A stretch of 64,000 nt of DNA, from assembly GCA_025506515.1 (NCBI GenBank), contig CM046443.1, positions 93,894,666 to 93,958,665 of the forward strand. Direction: 5' to 3'. Positions 35,861 through 46,868 of this stretch are shown here, piece after piece. The translations under genes and the position numbers were made by a program. The notes beneath the pieces are model-generated. The model was given only the letters and a program-made list of their open reading frames with translations, had not been told where the DNA came from and did no database searches. Within the stretch, counting starts at the first letter, position 1. Each line of letters opens with the position of its first letter. The DNA is from Flaveria trinervia. Taxonomy: Eukaryota > Streptophyta > Magnoliopsida > Asterales > Asteraceae.

Positions 35861-36378
35861 GTCTGTCACACCCCCGCTAAGAGCGGAACACGGGGATGTA
35901 ACGAGACGGGATCGTCATAACACATGGTAAGCGATAGAGATGCAATATAATAAATGATGACAAGCGTGTCTTGACGACACCCGACAACAAGCGGACTTGT
36001 GTCGTGTTTAGTCAATATTCGCGACAACATAGCCATAAACATAACGTGATAAATGATTCACATAACAAGATGATAACATTGTATGCAATTCCCACAACCC
36101 GGGAACAAGTTACAAAGTATAATGTTGTTTAAGAAAACTACAACAAATGTTTTCAAAATGACAAAGTTTAGCCACAAAATGCATCCTAGGGTCTCCACTA
36201 TGGCAGCACACCTAGATCTTCAGCTTGCACATTCACCTGAAAAGATATGCTTAAAATGGTCAACAAAATTGTTGGTGAGCTCGCAGGTTTAAAAGTAAAT
36301 AAGTAATTGATGTTGTATAAATGTTGTTGTAGAATACCATGCATACAGTTATAAGTAAGCAAAATCACACGACCTGAG

Positions 36379-39222
36379 TGTCACACCCCGACCGACGGCG
36401 GAATCATCGGGGCGGACGAATGGGAGACGATTGCTCATAGCACATGGAACTAATTAAGTTGAAATAATATCAAACGTCATTATTCATTTAACATTACAAG
36501 ACAAAAAAAAGTAATTACAAAACAATCAAGATATAACCAATAACATAAGTCTTTCAATTAATCTAGGTCCAAGTCCTATGTGAGCACAAGAAGATCTTCA
36601 AGTATCAAACCTGAAACATGATGAAAATAAAAGGTCAACTAAAAATAGTTGGTGAGTTTCCAAGGTTTTCATACACAATATAACAAGGTTACAAGTATCA
36701 ATTCATGTCACATGTAATAAGTTAGTAAGGTTATAGAACACATATCGTTACAACCAAACCTCAACTTGATTACAAGTATATAAGATTGGCTAAGTGTATT
36801 TGGTTCCCATGATGAACAAGCATACGTCATCAGGAGTCGGCAATACATTGACTTTAGCACCAAATAGGCTTGTCAGGCCCAAAGATATAAGACGTCGCCA
36901 GGCTAGCAATAGTTAATGATTGTAAACAAACTATGTATCTCATATAATCACTTACAACACACAAATAACCATGACAAAAATATGAATGCAAGTGCTTTAC
37001 AAGTCTCAAACGTTTATAAGTGTATGATGTATAAGTATCATGTTTCACCCCAAAATAGTGTGAAATAAAGTAAAAAGGGGGCAAGAAAACTCACATGAAA
37101 AACTCACGTGCTAAAGTGCACTAAAGATGAAGATAAAAGTATCCCAATGTTGCTTCATGATTCAACCTAAGATTAGTGTCTTAGGATTAGAATAAAGGTA
37201 AGATTAATGATTAAATATGAATTAGGGTTTTCATTGGAATTTGGGGGTTTTCAATAAATAAATCAAGCAAAATAAAATAAAGCAACCGTTATGTTTTGGG
37301 TTCATAATGTTGAAATTAATCAATTAAAAATAAGAATTCAAGAATTTAACTTATTGAATTACTAATGATTAAATATGATATGTGAAAAAAGATAAATAAT
37401 TTAATAATTAATTATTTAAAAATTTGATAAAGATGATTAATGGAATACTTATTAAATGACTTTAAAATTGCTTAAAATCATTTTATAGTATTTTGAACTT
37501 TTTAAATGATTTATTATAAAGATCTTATAATACGAAACTTTAAAAATAAAACATAATATGTTGTTTTATAAGTTAATTAAAAGTTTAAGAAGTAGATTTA
37601 TTAGCTATTTATGATATAACATAGTTAATTAAAACATTGAATAATATAACATATTTAAATTATCATTTGTTTAGTTAATTATTTAAATAATCAATGGATA
37701 TGTAATTATTTAATAATCATTGAACTATAATATATTTATAACATAAATGACTAAATAATATTTTTTTTATAACTTTTTATTCTTTAAAAGTAACTAAATT
37801 TAAGAACTATAAGTTTTTAAAATATTTAAAAAATTAGCTTAATAATTTCAGAAATATTTTAGTTAACAAAGTAATTATAATTCTAACTAAAACAATATAC
37901 TAAAATTTTATGCAATTAAAAGAAACTTAAAAGAAACAAATATTTAAAAAGAATGAGGGTCCCCGGGGTCGAACCCGGGTCCCTTGTGTGAGTACATGAT
38001 GGTGTAACCAGTTGGGCAGAAGCCCATATTTGATTAGAAGTTCAATTAAAATGTTTAAAAACATTTAACTACCGAATCCCCAAATTCCACATAAACCCAA
38101 AATTTAAATTGAATCCAAATTGAACATCAAGATGATTATGATAACGAAATTGATGTAGGGCTTTTGATGTTTATAAGATTCCGAGTGTGTAACTATGTTC
38201 ATTTACCCGTATTGAAGTCGAATTGAAAGCAACGATGTGAAGAACATGGTCGCGGCCGTAGGTCTAAGATGAACGATCAATCTTCAATAAAAATCAAATT
38301 AAACTTGCAGATAGATTAGAATGATGAACTGGACCAATAGCCCTCGATAAATTTTGATTCTTGAACTCCAGAGAGTGATGCTCGACTAGCTGCAAATTCG
38401 CGATGAAGATGATGACTGAATCCATATTTCGTGTGTTTCTCAGGTGCAATTGGATGTAGCAATTGAATATAGATAGTTAGACGTTCGTTTGTGTTGAGTT
38501 AATTTGATTATTATTAGTGTTTAATGCCCGAACGTTACAACCTTGTTGATCGGCGGTTACACGAGCTCGAACGCTCCTGTAACTGATGCTTAACCTAATT
38601 AAAATGTACCCAATGGTTCGAAAACCTTTCATGCACGGTTAGTAACGTTTTGGTTGGCTGAATTTCGAAGAATCAAGGCTTTTGGCCTCGCCGGAGTTAC
38701 GGCCGGAAGGATGGCCGGAAATACGGGCAAAAGGGGCCGGTTTGGGTGTTTGAAACAATTTACAACTTTGGTCCCTGATGTTTAAGTCGTTTGTTATTTT
38801 ATTTAAAGCCTTTTAAATTAAGTTTTGAAAATTACACATTGAACTCTAGACTTATATAAACTAATTAATAAAACAAATTAGTTAGTTATTAATCTTTAAA
38901 ACTTTTATAAGTTTGTAAACCTTATTCATAACTACCAATAAAATTTTATAAGTTTATTACAAGTCATTTCATAACTAAATAAATCTTAAGTAAACCTTTC
39001 CATTTAATTATTTATTATAAAATGATTAATAAACGTTATAACCTTATGAAAAAGAATCCATAATTTTTTTTAGTAGTCTAGATGTTTCATAAATGAATAA
39101 TTTATAATATAAATTGCACATTTATTTCATTTGATCCATTAAAATTATTAAAATAATTTAATAATAGAAGTTCAAAATGGGTTCGGTTCGGATTATAATT
39201 TGAAAGATTGGCGGATGTTACA
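36379..39222. mobile_element. Solo LTR C (2.84 kb) with 5-bp TSD
   Basis: It starts TGTCACACCCCGACC and ends GGATGTTACA. The flanking CTGAG at 36374-36378 is repeated at 39223-39227, a perfect 5-bp target duplication. No internal domain, primer site or second LTR is present. It is therefore best read as a solo LTR left by recombination between the two LTRs of a full element. It sits inside the B LTR and is later than B. A short non-autonomous element cannot be excluded. Its small frames (for example 36854-37084 minus) show no domain. Confidence 0.85.
37957..38031 (-). other. tRNA-like box B segment inside LTR C
   Basis: On the minus strand GACCCGGGTTCGACCCCGGG forms a T-arm-like stem around a perfect box B core (GGTTCGACC). 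It is preceded by CCCAACTGGTTACACCATCA. The segment resembles the 3' half of a tRNA, but an acceptor stem and anticodon arm cannot be drawn. It is probably a tRNA-derived or Pol III-promoter-like part of the LTR rather than a tRNA gene. Confidence 0.35.
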
Positions 39223-40547
39223 CTGAGCTTTACAACCAAACCTAACGACGTAGACAAAGAATCTTGTCAGAATATATTCACCCAAGGCCCGTTCCTGGGG
39301 ACTGTTGGTACTAACTAGTATACCAATACGAGGGTGGGGGTGTCAACCCAAGTAGTACTACCAATACCTATCCGTCGTTTCCACACTGGAATTAAATGGT
39401 TGTAAGAAAGAACCACACAGCAGACTCAAGCATGTATCAGATAAGTACTCACAAAACAGTAGCACGTTGATTCCAAGTATGTAAATTGTATTTAAGTTGT
39501 ACGTCATAGAAGACAGGTGAGCATACTTTTCCCCATGTTTGTAAATGATTGAAAAGTTGTATAAACATAAAAAGGGGCCACGAAACTCACTTGTTAAGTG
39601 GTAAGTATGTATGATCAAAGTTCCCAGCAGTTGTATGCAATGAACAGTCAAACACCTATTGACAGTTATTGTTAAGCATTAATGATATGTATAAAACATA
39701 TAGTAATGTTCAGTCGGTTCGGGTTGTATCGGTTCGGTCGCGGGTAACACACACACAAGCGGACACACGTATCAGACCTTATGTAGATCCAAGTACCGGA
39801 AGGAGTCGTCATTGCCAATGACATTCGTGTAAAGATCTCATTGTTATAAGAGAAAGTACTTGTTAAATATTTGTAGTCCCAAATGGGTTGTTGATAATTG
39901 TAAAACTTTAGGTTGATTTAAATTGAAATAGTATCTGCATGTTGATAGCGTTGACTTTAATCTTTGTGGTCAAGCAATGACACTTGTATTGATGTTACCT
40001 TATCATCACAAGACATACAAGAAGGGAATTCACACACACAGCATAATCAGTCACACAACAGGACCAGACGCTCGACTCAACACTCCATTCGTACGAATCA
40101 ACCTTCAATCGTACGAATCAGCTTCATTCGCACGATTGAACCTTCATTCGCACGACTAGCATTCAGTCGTACCACACAAAACCCAATCACACGACTTAAC
40201 CTCCATACGCACGAATCAACCTTCATTCGTACGAATCAGCTTCATTCGTACAACCTTCATTTGTACGATTGGCCTTCAGTCGTGCGACGCATTGAATCAA
40301 TCGCACACATCACTCATCCGCATTGAATCAATCGCACACATCATTCATCTGCATTGACTCAATCGCACACATACATTCGATCGCACGACTCAGTCGCATG
40401 ACATCCCCAGTCGCACGACTCAGTCGCCTGAATGACTCAGTCGCACGACTCACCCAGTCGCACGGCTCAGTAGCATGACAGACCCAGTCGCCTGAACTGC
40501 AGGTTCGCGGCTGTTGAAATGCAGAGCAGTCTTCGGCTGCCCCGATG

Positions 40548-42097
40548 GGTTCAATTGCTTGACCTTTCGATCCCTGATCTTGATGGGTTCCTCAACAAAA
40601 TGAATCTTTTCATCAATCTTGATGTCCTCAATTGGTACGTGAAGTGACTCATCAGCCAAACACTTCTTGAAGTTCGACACGTGGAAAGTATCATGTACGC
40701 CGCTGAGTTCTTGTGGCAACCTTAAACGGTAAGCCACCGGACCAATTCTTTTTGTAATCTCGAATGGTCCAACATATCGTGGGGCTAACTTCCCTTTCTT
40801 TCCAAACCGAACAATTCCTTTCCAAGGAGAGACTTTGAGTAAAACATGATCTCCAATGTTGAATTCTAGAGGCTTCCAACGGTTGTCGGCATAGCTCTTT
40901 TGGCGATCTCTAGCAGCTTTTAGTCTGTCTTTGATTTGGAAAATCTTGTCGGTTATTTCTTGAATGATCACTGAGCCTGTTAACTGACTTTCACCAATCT
41001 CGGCCCAACAAACGGGAGATCTGCATTTTCTTCCGTACAACGTTTCGAATGGAGCACATCCAATGCTCGTATGGTAGCTGTTGTTGTAAGAGAACTCAAT
41101 CAACGGTAAATGAGTATCCTAACTACCACCAAAGTCGATTACACACGCCCTCAACATGTCTTCTAGCGTTTGTATAGTTTGTTCACTTTCGCCATCTGTC
41201 TAAGGGTGATAGGTTGTGCTCATATCTAATCGAGTGCCCATCGCTTTCTGCAGTGTCTGCCAAAATCGTGAAGTAAATCGGCTGTCACGGTCGGATATGA
41301 TCGACACCGGTGCTCCGTGTCTTGTCACGAACTCTTTTGTGTACAATCTCGCCAATTTATCCATTTTGTATCGGCAAGAAATGAGCTGACTTCGTTATTT
41401 GATCCACTACGACCCATATCAAGTCATGCCCGCTCCTCGTTCTAGGGAGTTTGGTAATGAAATCCATGGCTATGTTCTCCTATTTCCGCTCGGGAATTTC
41501 AGGTTGCTGCAATAATCCCGATGGTTTCTGATGTTCGGCTGTAACTTTCGAGCATGTCAAGCATCTGCTTACGTACATAACAATGTCTTTCTTCATGCCT
41601 TGCCACCAGTACAGATCTTAAGATCGTGGTATATATTGTCTGCACTAGGATGAATAGAATATCGCGTCTAGTGTGCTTCATCCATGACCAAGGTACGTAC
41701 ACCTCCCCATTTGGGTACCCATATACGATCTATGAAGTACTGTATGCCATCATCCTTGCAAATCATCAATTTATCCCACCCTCGGAATTCTTCTCCCGCG
41801 AGGTTTCCACTTTCAATGCCTCACTCTGTGCAATTTGGATCTGAGCTTTTAAATTCGTTTGGATAGTCAATCCCAACGCTCGAGCATGTAATGGTTTCGC
41901 GTGTTCTTTGCGGCTTAAAGCATCAGCCACTATGTTGGCTTTCCCCGGATGATACCGGATTTCACAATCGTAGTCACTAAGAAGCTCTACCCAATGTCGT
42001 TGACGCATATTAAGCTCCTTCTGATCCAGGATATGTTGCGGGGTCTTATGATCAGTGTAGATGATGCATTTGGTTCCATACAGGTAATGCCTCCATA
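40548..42097 (-). pseudogene. Segment D: second, partial copy of B-type pol (RNase H to integrase C-terminus)
   Basis: The minus strand encodes RNase H pieces (VWRHYLYGTKCIIYTDHKTP, HPGKANIVADALSRKE at 41880-42097). Broken integrase follows (from 41702 down), and the integrase C-terminal part (KVSPWKGIVRFGKK, FHVSNFKKCLADESL) ends near 40560. It is very similar to 30680-32260 of element B and carries its own lesions, including a 12-base loss near 41368. Both ends are abrupt: at about 42097 it joins an acidic gag-like stretch next to the leader of A, and at about 40547 it joins the B LTR. It has no LTR of its own on the right. It looks like the remnant of a second B element that shared the central LTR (tandem arrangement), or a recombination product. 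Confidence 0.8.
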
Positions 42098-42288
42098 CAG
42101 GCTCTTCTTCTTCCTCCTCTTCTTCATCATCCGAGAGAACCGTTTCAGGCTCCGGTTGCTCTCGTCCTCCTGAGGACCTGTTCCTCTCCTTTCTTTCCCC
42201 TTCCCGTACTGCCTTAATAACTTCGGTCTCCATAGACGGTAAGATTGTCTGCATGACCTGAAGCTTTCGAAGATCTACCACCGGCCAT
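42098..42288 (-). pseudogene. Gag N-terminal remnant of element A with acidic run
   Basis: Next to the A leader, the minus strand has an ATG at 42288 (MAGGRSSKASGH), shifted in frame after about 15 codons. In the other frame it encodes a charged stretch ending SDDEEEEEEEEP. It is cut at 42097 where B-type RNase H sequence begins, so the rest of gag is missing from A. Identification as gag rests on position only. Confidence 0.5.
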
Positions 42289-42624
42289 CACACGCACATT
42301 GAAAGATTCAAACACCAACACGGTCATTCAAGGGAATAGCTCAGTTTATGTCAAGTATAGTAAGTCCCTAATTACAGTGGCCAGTTGTGATTAGCCATTT
42401 ACTTTACTCTTCACACCCCGAGAATTACCTATCCTGACTACGTCAGTATTTAAATCTACATACAACACATAAACCACATAACATGCACACATAATGCCGG
42501 TTAACTTCACGAAAATACCTGATGGCAGGCATCTACTCAGATTGGTATCCCATTCCCTTTCCGTCCCATTCTCAATTTAAGTTAAGGTTTATTTTGAAAA
42601 TTTGCTCATTTCACTTAAACTTTG
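42289..42624 (-). other. Untranslated leader of element A
   Basis: This non-coding stretch lies between the primer binding site and the presumed gag start. No feature was recognised in it. Confidence 0.55.
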
Positions 42625-42636
42625 GCTCTGATACCA
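42623..42636 (-). other. Primer binding site of element A (initiator tRNA-Met)
   Basis: On the minus strand TGGTATCAGAGCCA begins 3 bases after the 5' LTR end and is complementary to the 3' end of plant initiator tRNA-Met over 14 bases. It fixes both the orientation of A and the inner edge of its 5' LTR. Confidence 0.9.
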
Positions 42637-42639
42637 ACT

Positions 42640-44754
42640 TGTAAGGCCCCGTTCCCGGGACGCTTACAGCTGGTAAATCATTGCACATAAAACATAGAAC
42701 TTACATTTAATCATTTCTAAAACGTTGCAACGGAAACATAAAACTAACTCTTCATATCATTACAAATGCTTTTGCAAGTTAATACAAGCTTTCATTTCAA
42801 AACATCATCCGTTCGCATTACAATGCAAAAACATTAACAAAAGAATGTCGTCCAAAAGAGCTGAGTAGCCGTCTCGTGCCATCCTCAGCAACTATTACCT
42901 GCCAACTGGAAACACATCAAAGTCAGCTTTGCTGAGTGAGTTCTAGTTTTATAACTAAAACATACTTATCTCTTGTTAAAAAACCATACTTTACGTTCAT
43001 GCAATCATACATCATACATATACAGATAACATCATTATTATCTTCATCATCTATACGTTAACTTTCATTCTTTCATACATTCTTACTTTCATTCGTTCAT
43101 TCATTACTTCCAGTGACATGTACATTACCCCGAACATTGTGCACGAAGTGGGTAACTAGGCCTGAGGTCTTTCATAGACCTCAAACATTGGGCACAGAGT
43201 TGACTCCAGTACCTAGGGCAAGTACATTCACCATTTATCTTTTCTCTTCCATTCCGGATCAATCCATATGCTATACCCCGAACATTGTGCACGAAGCGGG
43301 TAATTGAGCCTGAGGTCTTTCATAGACCTCGAACATTGTGCACGAAGCTGACTCTAGCACCTAGGGTAAGCGGCAAGGATCTAATTCATATGGTCAATCA
43401 CAAAGATTGGACCCCAGTGTGCATCCTTCGGGGTAGCTAACCCGCACACCGTTGAGCTAACACCTTCATCGGGTGTGCACCTCCATACATTTGCTTGCAA
43501 GCCTTCTTACATTCATTCGTTCATTGATGCATGCATTCATTCATCATGTTCCTCTTTCATTATCTTTCGCTTTACCTTACATAATACTTTCGTTCATTCA
43601 TTAACATAACACGTAAAGCCACAGGAAAGATAAACACACATCATAATAAGGAACATATCATACACAGGCATCAACATCATACAGGGCAACATCATACATA
43701 CATAACATGCATAATCATGCAACATCATCATCATGCCCAACATGCTCTCTAAGGCCTCAACCGTCATCTTACATGCTCTTACGAGAACCTTTACGTCAAA
43801 ACTTACATCTGCACTTTCCCCCGAAAGTCAGAAGTTAAACTACATTTCTCCTCGGGTGCAACAGCCCTATTCAGGCGTATGGACACCCTTCAGTCGCATG
43901 GCCTCCATGCGACTGAGCATCATGCGAATGAACCAATGCGGATGAACACTCATGCGAATGAATACCCAATCGTGCGAATGGACTAATGCGGATGAACACT
44001 CATGCGAATGAACACCCAATCGTGCGAATAAACTAATGCGGATGAACACTCATGCGAATGAACACCCAATCGTGCGAATGAACTAATGTGGATGAACACT
44101 CATGCAAATGAACGCCCAATTGTGCGAATGGACCCCAATCACTCTTCGTTCAGCCGTATGGCCTCTAGTCGGTCGCCTAGCCCTAGATGATGCAGAATGC
44201 AGTTCATCCCGAACCCAATCTGCCATTTTCTACCTCCAAGCTCATCTAAACCCATTCTAAGCCCAAATCGACCATCCTAAACTTAGGGATGCATACCACA
44301 ACACCATTCAAGCACACACAAGCTCACAAACAAGGCTCAAATGCATCACACACACACATACACACACGCATACGGGTCAAACATGCACCCATACAAAAAC
44401 CCGATTTTCAAATGTTTTCCAGCCTCAAATCATTCAAAAACGTTTCAAGGAGGGGTCCTAGAACTCACACAAGCAACCACAACGAGTAGAGCTTCGATTT
44501 GACTCGCTTCTCAAAAAATTTTGGCCACTCGAACCAACCCGAACCAACACTTCTTCCTCTTTTCTTCCTTTCTCTCTTCTTCTCTCTTTTATTGGCTGAA
44601 ATTTGAGTGTGTGGGGAGAGTATGACTGCCCTCTCCCTACACATATCACCACCTTTTCATTTTCTCTCGTTGGCGAGTTTGGTCTCTCGACTTTGGACTT
44701 TATTTCTTTTCTTTCTTTGTCGACTTCAAAATAGATAAATAACCAGGTGTTACA
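42640..44754 (-). repeat. 5' LTR of element A
   Basis: This 2115-bp direct repeat is the partner of 23110-25216 with the same start, end, internal 147-bp duplication (about 43131 and 43277) and 50-bp array (43926-44130). Small indels and substitutions separate the two copies throughout. Frames within (for example 44458-44808 minus) are not genes. Confidence 0.92.
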
Positions 44755-44759
44755 AAAGA

Positions 44760-45730
44760 CAGAAAAGTATTTATTCAAAACAACATGTTTTATTACAAAT
44801 CGATTCATCGTTGTTTAAAGTTCATATAACTTTTAAAATTTTAAATTGGGTTAGCATCCAAAACAATTTTCTCGCTTTGAAATTAAATTTCCGATTTTCA
44901 TACAGGACCTAACATTTTTAGCACAACAGATTTTTATATTTTTGTAAAAAATACACATATTCTCTATTAATTTATATGTAAATGTATTGTTTACTAATAT
45001 TTAATTACTTTTTCTAGTAATTTGTTTGCAATAACACATATTCGAAATGAATTCGAATCACTTTTTTGAGTTCCAACTCGAATTTGATTTGAGTTTTAAT
45101 ACATGTTTAAATTGGGTTAAGATATATGTACACATAGTCATTGATAGCTGGACACATTAAATACAACATGTATTGGTCCGTAAAATATCATATCAGTTAA
45201 TTTATAAACTTTTACGGTCCTTATTAATCGTTACGAGACGTAATGACTTTAATTTATGGGGTCGTAACGAGGCTTACGACTGTAAGTAAAAAATCTAATA
45301 TTTTTTCTTTTTTCTTTTAGTTTTTTGAATTTTTTATTTATGAATTGGTTCCATTAATATTTTATAATTTATTAAGTTAAACAATTTTTAAGTTTAACTT
45401 TTACTTTTATAAATACTCAGTTATAATATTGACTCATATTTTAGGCTTTTTTTGCTATCAAATTATTTGTTCGCAAAATTAATAAATAAATTTATCATGG
45501 AGCGTTTTATAGGTAAACCTGTTGGTTATTGACTCAGCTTTTTTAGTTTTATTTATTTAATTTATAAATAATTGTTTTATAAAAGCAATAATTATACTAA
45601 AAATAATACAAACTAACTAATCATAATAAACGTAAATTAAATTTAGAAACTATAAATCATTGCGAGTTGCGACGGGCAATTTGGGTTGGTAAAAATCATG
45701 AATTGACTAATTTAATATATTATAAGGTAA
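44760..45730. other. AT-rich intergenic DNA
   Basis: This is flanking DNA right of the retrotransposon complex. No coding, RNA or element end was recognised. Confidence 0.4.
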
Positions 45731-45819
45731 CTAGCCTGAAGACCCGTGTAACACATGGGTTCAACCCAAAAATATTATTGTTATTTAAAAAAGTTTGTAA
45801 CTAATAACGTTGCTAATAA
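45731..45819 (-). mobile_element. Helitron 3' end, reverse orientation
   Basis: Reading the minus strand, GAACCCATGTGTTACACGGG forms an imperfect hairpin, followed by TCTTCAGG and CTAG (45731-45734), then T. This is a Helitron 3' terminus. Its body may continue to about 48030, where the complement of a TATTAATAAAAC 5'-like motif occurs. It would then enclose the Helitron at 45820-46868, but that far end is uncertain. Confidence 0.55.
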
Positions 45820-46868
45820 TCTATACTTATTAATAAAACTATATCTTCAATCCCATTTGTCATTTTCTTAGACCTTCATTTATTTGATTTTCCGCCTAAA
45901 AATATTTCTATCATTATTGTTAGTCATAGTTCATTTGAATGAAATCAATTTTTGCTATAATTACAAAGAATTTTTTTTTCCTTAAATGTATCTATCAATT
46001 TTTTAGCATTACATGGTTTCGATTTATCCCAAATCACGTTACGTTTCAAGTTCAACTCACTGATTCTACTACGCCTGCATTTATCTATATTATATTATTC
46101 ACACCCCAAGTTCTAAATCACAATAACTATTCTGCAATGTTTCAATTCAATTCTCATATATACAAATCTCGATTGCAATAGTAGCAGTTGCCCGTATGAT
46201 TCAAGGATTTCGATTTCGATCTTGATTTCAAGATAAATTTAGTATTTTGGTTTTTTACATCACTTTGTAGATTTATGTTTTTGTTTATGAAAGAATGAAA
46301 CTTTGATTTAGTTTAAATTGATGGAAGCATGAAACAAATTTATGTTTTTGGTCAAAAAAATAGAAAATTGCAAATGGTTCCTATGTTTTAATCAAATTGT
46401 ATGTTTGGTTCTCAAGCTTTAAAATTGTAAAGATAGTCCAAATTTTTATGTAATTATTGTATGTTTGGTCCTTGTCACCGATTCAAGCTCTATGTTGTAT
46501 TACCTCGAGTTACAAGTAGACATGAATTATAATTATTAATATCAGACAATGATTGTAGAACTATAAATAAAATATCAAATTTTGTATCCAAAGAAGTTTT
46601 TGGATGTTTATGAATATTCTCATATTCAATATAATTTGTTTATTACCTAAAGTTTATTTATAATTTATTCATTTCATATTATACACTATTTAGACTTATA
46701 AGAATTGATAAATACAAGCTACTAATATTAGATAAAGATGAGTTTAAAATGTTAAACATATAAAACGATACACAAAGCATTAATAATAATATTATGACTT
46801 ACGGATAATTTTAATCAAAAGCAATTTTTAAGGATTGAACTTGTGTACTACGCGGGTCTTTAGTCTAG
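45820..46868 (+). mobile_element. Non-autonomous Helitron, about 1.05 kb
   Basis: It starts TCTATACTTATTAATAAAAC after A and ends TGTGTACTACGCGGGTCTTT then AGTCTAG (46865-46868) before T. The TC and CTAG ends and the A^T insertion site fit Helitrons; the terminal hairpin is weak. No Rep/helicase is present. The frame at 45939-46181 has no domain. Confidence 0.65.

Larger units (their letters stand above)
35864..40545 (-). repeat. 5' LTR of element B, split by solo LTR C and truncated
   Basis: 35864-36378 matches the start of the LTR at 28831 closely (CGCTAAGAGCG, GGGATGTAACGAGACGG, GATGACAAGCGTGTC). After the solo LTR at 36379-39222, B LTR sequence resumes at 39223 and runs to the CTTCGGCTGCCCCGA word at about 40545, which matches 29760-29775. 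The last ~720 bp of the LTR (as present at 29776-30510) are missing. Sequence jumps directly into a B-like pol segment. The middle of this LTR (36325-36373 plus 39228-40150) is absent from the other copy. Confidence 0.8.
23110..44754 (-). mobile_element. Outer LTR retrotransposon A (Ty3-gypsy, Tekay/Del-like), with nested insertions
   Basis: Two long terminal repeats (23110-25216 and 42640-44754) bound the unit. Both start TGTAAGG and end GGTGTTACA on the plus strand. The 5-bp flank AAAGA at 23105-23109 is repeated at 44755-44759, so these two LTRs belong to one insertion. The element reads on the minus strand: the high-coordinate LTR is the 5' one and is followed by a primer binding site. 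A polypurine tract precedes the low-coordinate LTR. Internal A sequence is 25217-28830 (pol and gag zinc knuckle) and about 42098-42639 (leader and gag start). Everything between is later insertion and rearrangement. In the first ~140 bp the LTRs differ at about eleven positions by hand alignment, so this is an old insertion. Confidence 0.9.

Noticed and set aside
37957..38031. A tRNA gene within LTR C
   Set aside because: Only a T-arm and box B can be drawn; anticodon arm and acceptor stem are absent.
40450..41103. Apparent single gene of 217 codons on the minus strand
   Set aside because: The first two thirds are integrase C-terminus and the end is read-through into LTR sequence across a recombination junction; it is not a designed fusion.
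41766..42281. Apparent protein with acidic run followed by RNase H
   Set aside because: It crosses the junction at about 42097 between gag-like and B-type pol sequence and is an accident of rearrangement.
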